From the NCBI GenBank assembly GCA_947379965.1, contig CANCPC010000013.1, positions 1 through 37,026 on the forward strand: a stretch of DNA of 37,026 nucleotides. The letters run 5' to 3'. The position numbers were made by a program, and so were the translations under genes. The notes below the pieces were generated by a model. That model was not told the origin of the DNA. It made no database searches and worked only from the letters and a program-made list of their open reading frames with translations. Each line of letters opens with the position of its first letter. Within the stretch, counting starts at the first letter, position 1. Shown piece after piece: positions 35,391-37,026 of this stretch. This stretch comes from Flavobacteriaceae bacterium. GTDB lineage: Bacteria > Bacteroidota > Bacteroidia > Flavobacteriales > Flavobacteriaceae.

Positions 35391-36350
35391 TTAAAATTGA
35401 ATTTGAGAGAATTTTGAAGCTAAAGTATTCATTTTCTGATTCAAATTAGAAAGAAATTTTTTATGTTTCTCCGAATTTGAATTAAATGGACGGTGTGATA
35501 ATCCTTTTTGAATACTTTCAACTTCTTGCATAATCAATTGGCTTTCGTCCGAAATTATGGTTTCGGAAAACCTTTCCCAAATATAATCAATCGCCATTTG
35601 ACTTGGATGCAAAAGGTCTTGAGCATAAAAACGATAATCTCGAAGTTCGTCCATCATGATTTCGTAACTTGGGAAATAGTTTGCAGAATTCAAATTGCAG
35701 GATTCATAATTAAGGATTCGAAATAAAGCAGCATTTAAATGGGCTTTACTAACTTGGTTTTCAATTAATCCATCTTTGAGGTGACGAACAGGAGAAACTG
35801 TAAAAATAATTTTACAATCTGGATTTACTTTTTGAATTAATTCAATTGTATTTTGGATTGATCTTTCAATTGTCTTTAACGACAAAAGCTCTTTCCTAAA
35901 TTTATTTTGAGGCACTTTATGACAATTGGCAACCAAAGTATCATTATCTATATTATTATAGACCCAAGAGGTTCCGTAAGTGATGATAAAATGAGAGGCT
36001 TCAGCAATTTTTTTATGGGTTGATTGAAGAATCGTATTCAAATTTTTAACTAATACTGCTACATCAGAATTACTTAAATCCGAATGAACATCGAAGCAAT
36101 GCCAACGTTCATCATAAAAAAAAACATCCTTTTCAGAGAAAAGATTAAGGTTTATGGCTTTCGAAATAATTTTTTCAATAGCCAGAGGATGAAACAAAAT
36201 TCCAAACGGATTACAGGTATTTTCAAACTTAAAATAATCCAATTTCTCTGCTATATTTTCAGCAAAACAAGAGCCAAAAGAAACAACTTTCGAACTATAA
36301 TCTATTGGATTATTACTTTTGGGAATAGGAACTTTTATAGTAAAATTCAT
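35391..36350 (-). CDS. GSCFA-domain SGNH-like hydrolase
   Basis: The protein has 319 residues. The name-giving motif SFGSCFAENIAEKL (24-37) supplies the likely nucleophile Ser27, and YAQDLLHPSQMAIDYIWERF gives the Asp-x-x-His of the triad. ITYGTSWVY and IIFTVSPVRHLKDG match blocks of SGNH-fold hydrolases. The family is found mainly in Bacteroidota and the substrate is unknown (possibly an acyl or acetyl ester on a sugar). There is no signal peptide, so it is probably cytoplasmic. It is the first gene of a two-gene operon with the DUF4230 gene. Confidence 0.92.
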   Translation of the reverse strand: MNFTIKVPIPKSNNPIDYSSKVVSFGSCFAENIAEKLDYFKFENTCNPFGILFHPLAIEKIISKAINLNLFSEKDVFFYDERWHCFDVHSDLSNSDVAVLVKNLNTILQSTHKKIAEASHFIITYGTSWVYNNIDNDTLVANCHKVPQNKFRKELLSLKTIERSIQNTIELIQKVNPDCKIIFTVSPVRHLKDGLIENQVSKAHLNAALFRILNYESCNLNSANYFPSYEIMMDELRDYRFYAQDLLHPSQMAIDYIWERFSETIISDESQLIMQEVESIQKGLSHRPFNSNSEKHKKFLSNLNQKMNTLASKFSQIQF

Positions 36351-36409
36351 AATTTGAAAATTGATATTTATTTTAAATACTAGTATATAAGAGCAAATAG
36401 TTAATAACG

Positions 36410-36417
36410 CAAATTTA
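36410..36417 (-). promoter_or_regulatory. Promoter -7 box of the GSCFA-DUF4230 operon
   Basis: TAAATTTG fits TAnnTTTG, with a leader of about 55 nt. No clear -33 element. Confidence 0.5.
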
Positions 36418-36500
36418 ATCTATTTACATTTTCGAAAAGAATGGTTTTTTTTAAATGCTTTAAATTAATATTTTATTTTTATTACTGACCTTTTTTTTTA

Positions 36501-36508
36501 TAAGTTTG
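36501..36508 (+). promoter_or_regulatory. Promoter -7 box of the small exported protein gene
   Basis: TAAGTTTG fits TAnnTTTG, about 45 nt before the translational start. Confidence 0.5.
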
Positions 36509-36556
36509 TTAAAATTTCAAATAAATTAATTTTATTAATCTAACACAAACTACAAA

Positions 36557-36958
36557 ATGAAACAATTAGTAACAACAATTTTCGCAGTATGCCTTTCTTT
36601 TACTGCCACTTTAGCTCAAGAAAAGAAAACCGATAAGGTTTCTCAAGAAAAAACCATTTCTTCACAAGATAAAGCAGCTGCAAAAGCAAAAAAAGAAGCT
36701 GATCTTCAAGAAGCATTTAAAAAAGCAGAGCTTACAGCCGATGAACAAGAAAAAATGAGAACAATTATGGAAGAAAGCTCAGCTTATAGCAAAAGTCTTA
36801 AATCAGACACTTCTCTTAGCGAGGAACAAGTGAAAGCAAAATCTGCAGAATATGGTAAAGCTAAAAATGCTAGAATTAAAGAGCTTTTAGGGGAAGCAAA
36901 ATACAACAGTTTAAGACAAATACAAAAAGCTCAAAAAGAAGCTAATGAAGTAAAATAA
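36557..36958 (+). CDS. Small secreted helical protein, Spy-like
   Basis: The protein has 133 residues. It has a signal peptide (MKQLVTTIFAVCLSFTATLA-Q) followed by a Lys/Ala/Glu-rich helical body: QDKAAAKAKKEADLQEAFKK, LTADEQEKMRTIMEES and LGEAKYNSLRQIQKAQ. The layout (two helices starting with LTxxEQ-like turns) resembles the protein at 29346-29810 and Spy-family periplasmic chaperones, but similarity is low and function is unknown. It is monocistronic, with its own -7 box and a strong terminator. Confidence 0.6.
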   Translation: MKQLVTTIFAVCLSFTATLAQEKKTDKVSQEKTISSQDKAAAKAKKEADLQEAFKKAELTADEQEKMRTIMEESSAYSKSLKSDTSLSEEQVKAKSAEYGKAKNARIKELLGEAKYNSLRQIQKAQKEANEVK

Positions 36959-36977
36959 GAATAACAAAAGATATCAA

Positions 36978-37013
36978 AAAAAGGTGTTTAACTTGAGTTA
37001 AACACCTTTTTTT
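36978..37013 (+). terminator. Terminator at the right edge
   Basis: AAAAAGGTGTTTAAC and GTTAAACACCTTTTT form a perfect 15-bp stem around TTGA, ending in T7. Confidence 0.95.
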
Positions 37014-37026
37014 AATACTATTTTTA

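Overview
This is an AT-rich chromosomal window from a member of the Bacteroidota, almost certainly Flavobacterium or a close relative. The evidence is the flavobacterial character of RpoB, bS21 and EF-Tu, repeated promoter -7 boxes of the form TAnnTTTG, the near absence of Shine-Dalgarno sequences (with one striking exception at rpsU), and families largely confined to Bacteroidota (Porin_10-type porin, GSCFA, DUF2851, DUF4230, DUF5522).

Region 1 (1-12.3 kb, minus strand) is the core gene-expression block. Reading along the minus strand it runs rpsU, xerC-hpf, tRNA-Thr(UGU)-tRNA-Tyr(GUA)-tRNA-Thr(GGU), tuf, tRNA-Trp(CCA), secE, nusG, rplK, rplA, rplJ, rplL, rpoB, rpoC, with rpoC cut by the window edge. 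Regulatory structure is visible: a promoter overlapping a terminator before the tRNA-tuf operon, terminators after tuf, rpsU and rplL, and two dyads in the unusually long rpoB-rpoC spacer. rpsU has a near-perfect Shine-Dalgarno sequence, which fits the known bS21 autoregulation in Flavobacterium.

Region 2 (12.4-24.6 kb) holds an acyl-CoA dehydrogenase with a helix-hairpin-helix membrane protein, an amino acid permease, a minus-strand cluster (porin, DEDDh exonuclease, DUF2851, PspC), rnhB, a mono-haem lipoprotein, lipB and lysS. A composite nested repeat lies between lipB and lysS.

Region 3 (24.6-37 kb) holds a large uncharacterised protein divergent from nadA-nadB (quinolinate synthesis, NAD), a Spy-like periplasmic protein, an operon of a PLP enzyme, a glucosaminidase-LysM lipoprotein and hemL, a DUF5522 mini-protein, DUF4136, DUF4230-GSCFA and a second small Spy-like exported protein. 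The 33.3-34.0 kb gap has no intact gene, but it carries the decayed and internally deleted remains of a urocanate hydratase gene (hutU). A perfect 26-bp inverted repeat sits at 34.56-34.63 kb.

No CRISPR array, insertion sequence or phage gene was seen. The most rewarding observations are the hutU relic, the rpsU translation signal, an FNR-like dyad placed at about -41 of the promoter of the uncharacterised protein, and the nested repeat in front of lipB.
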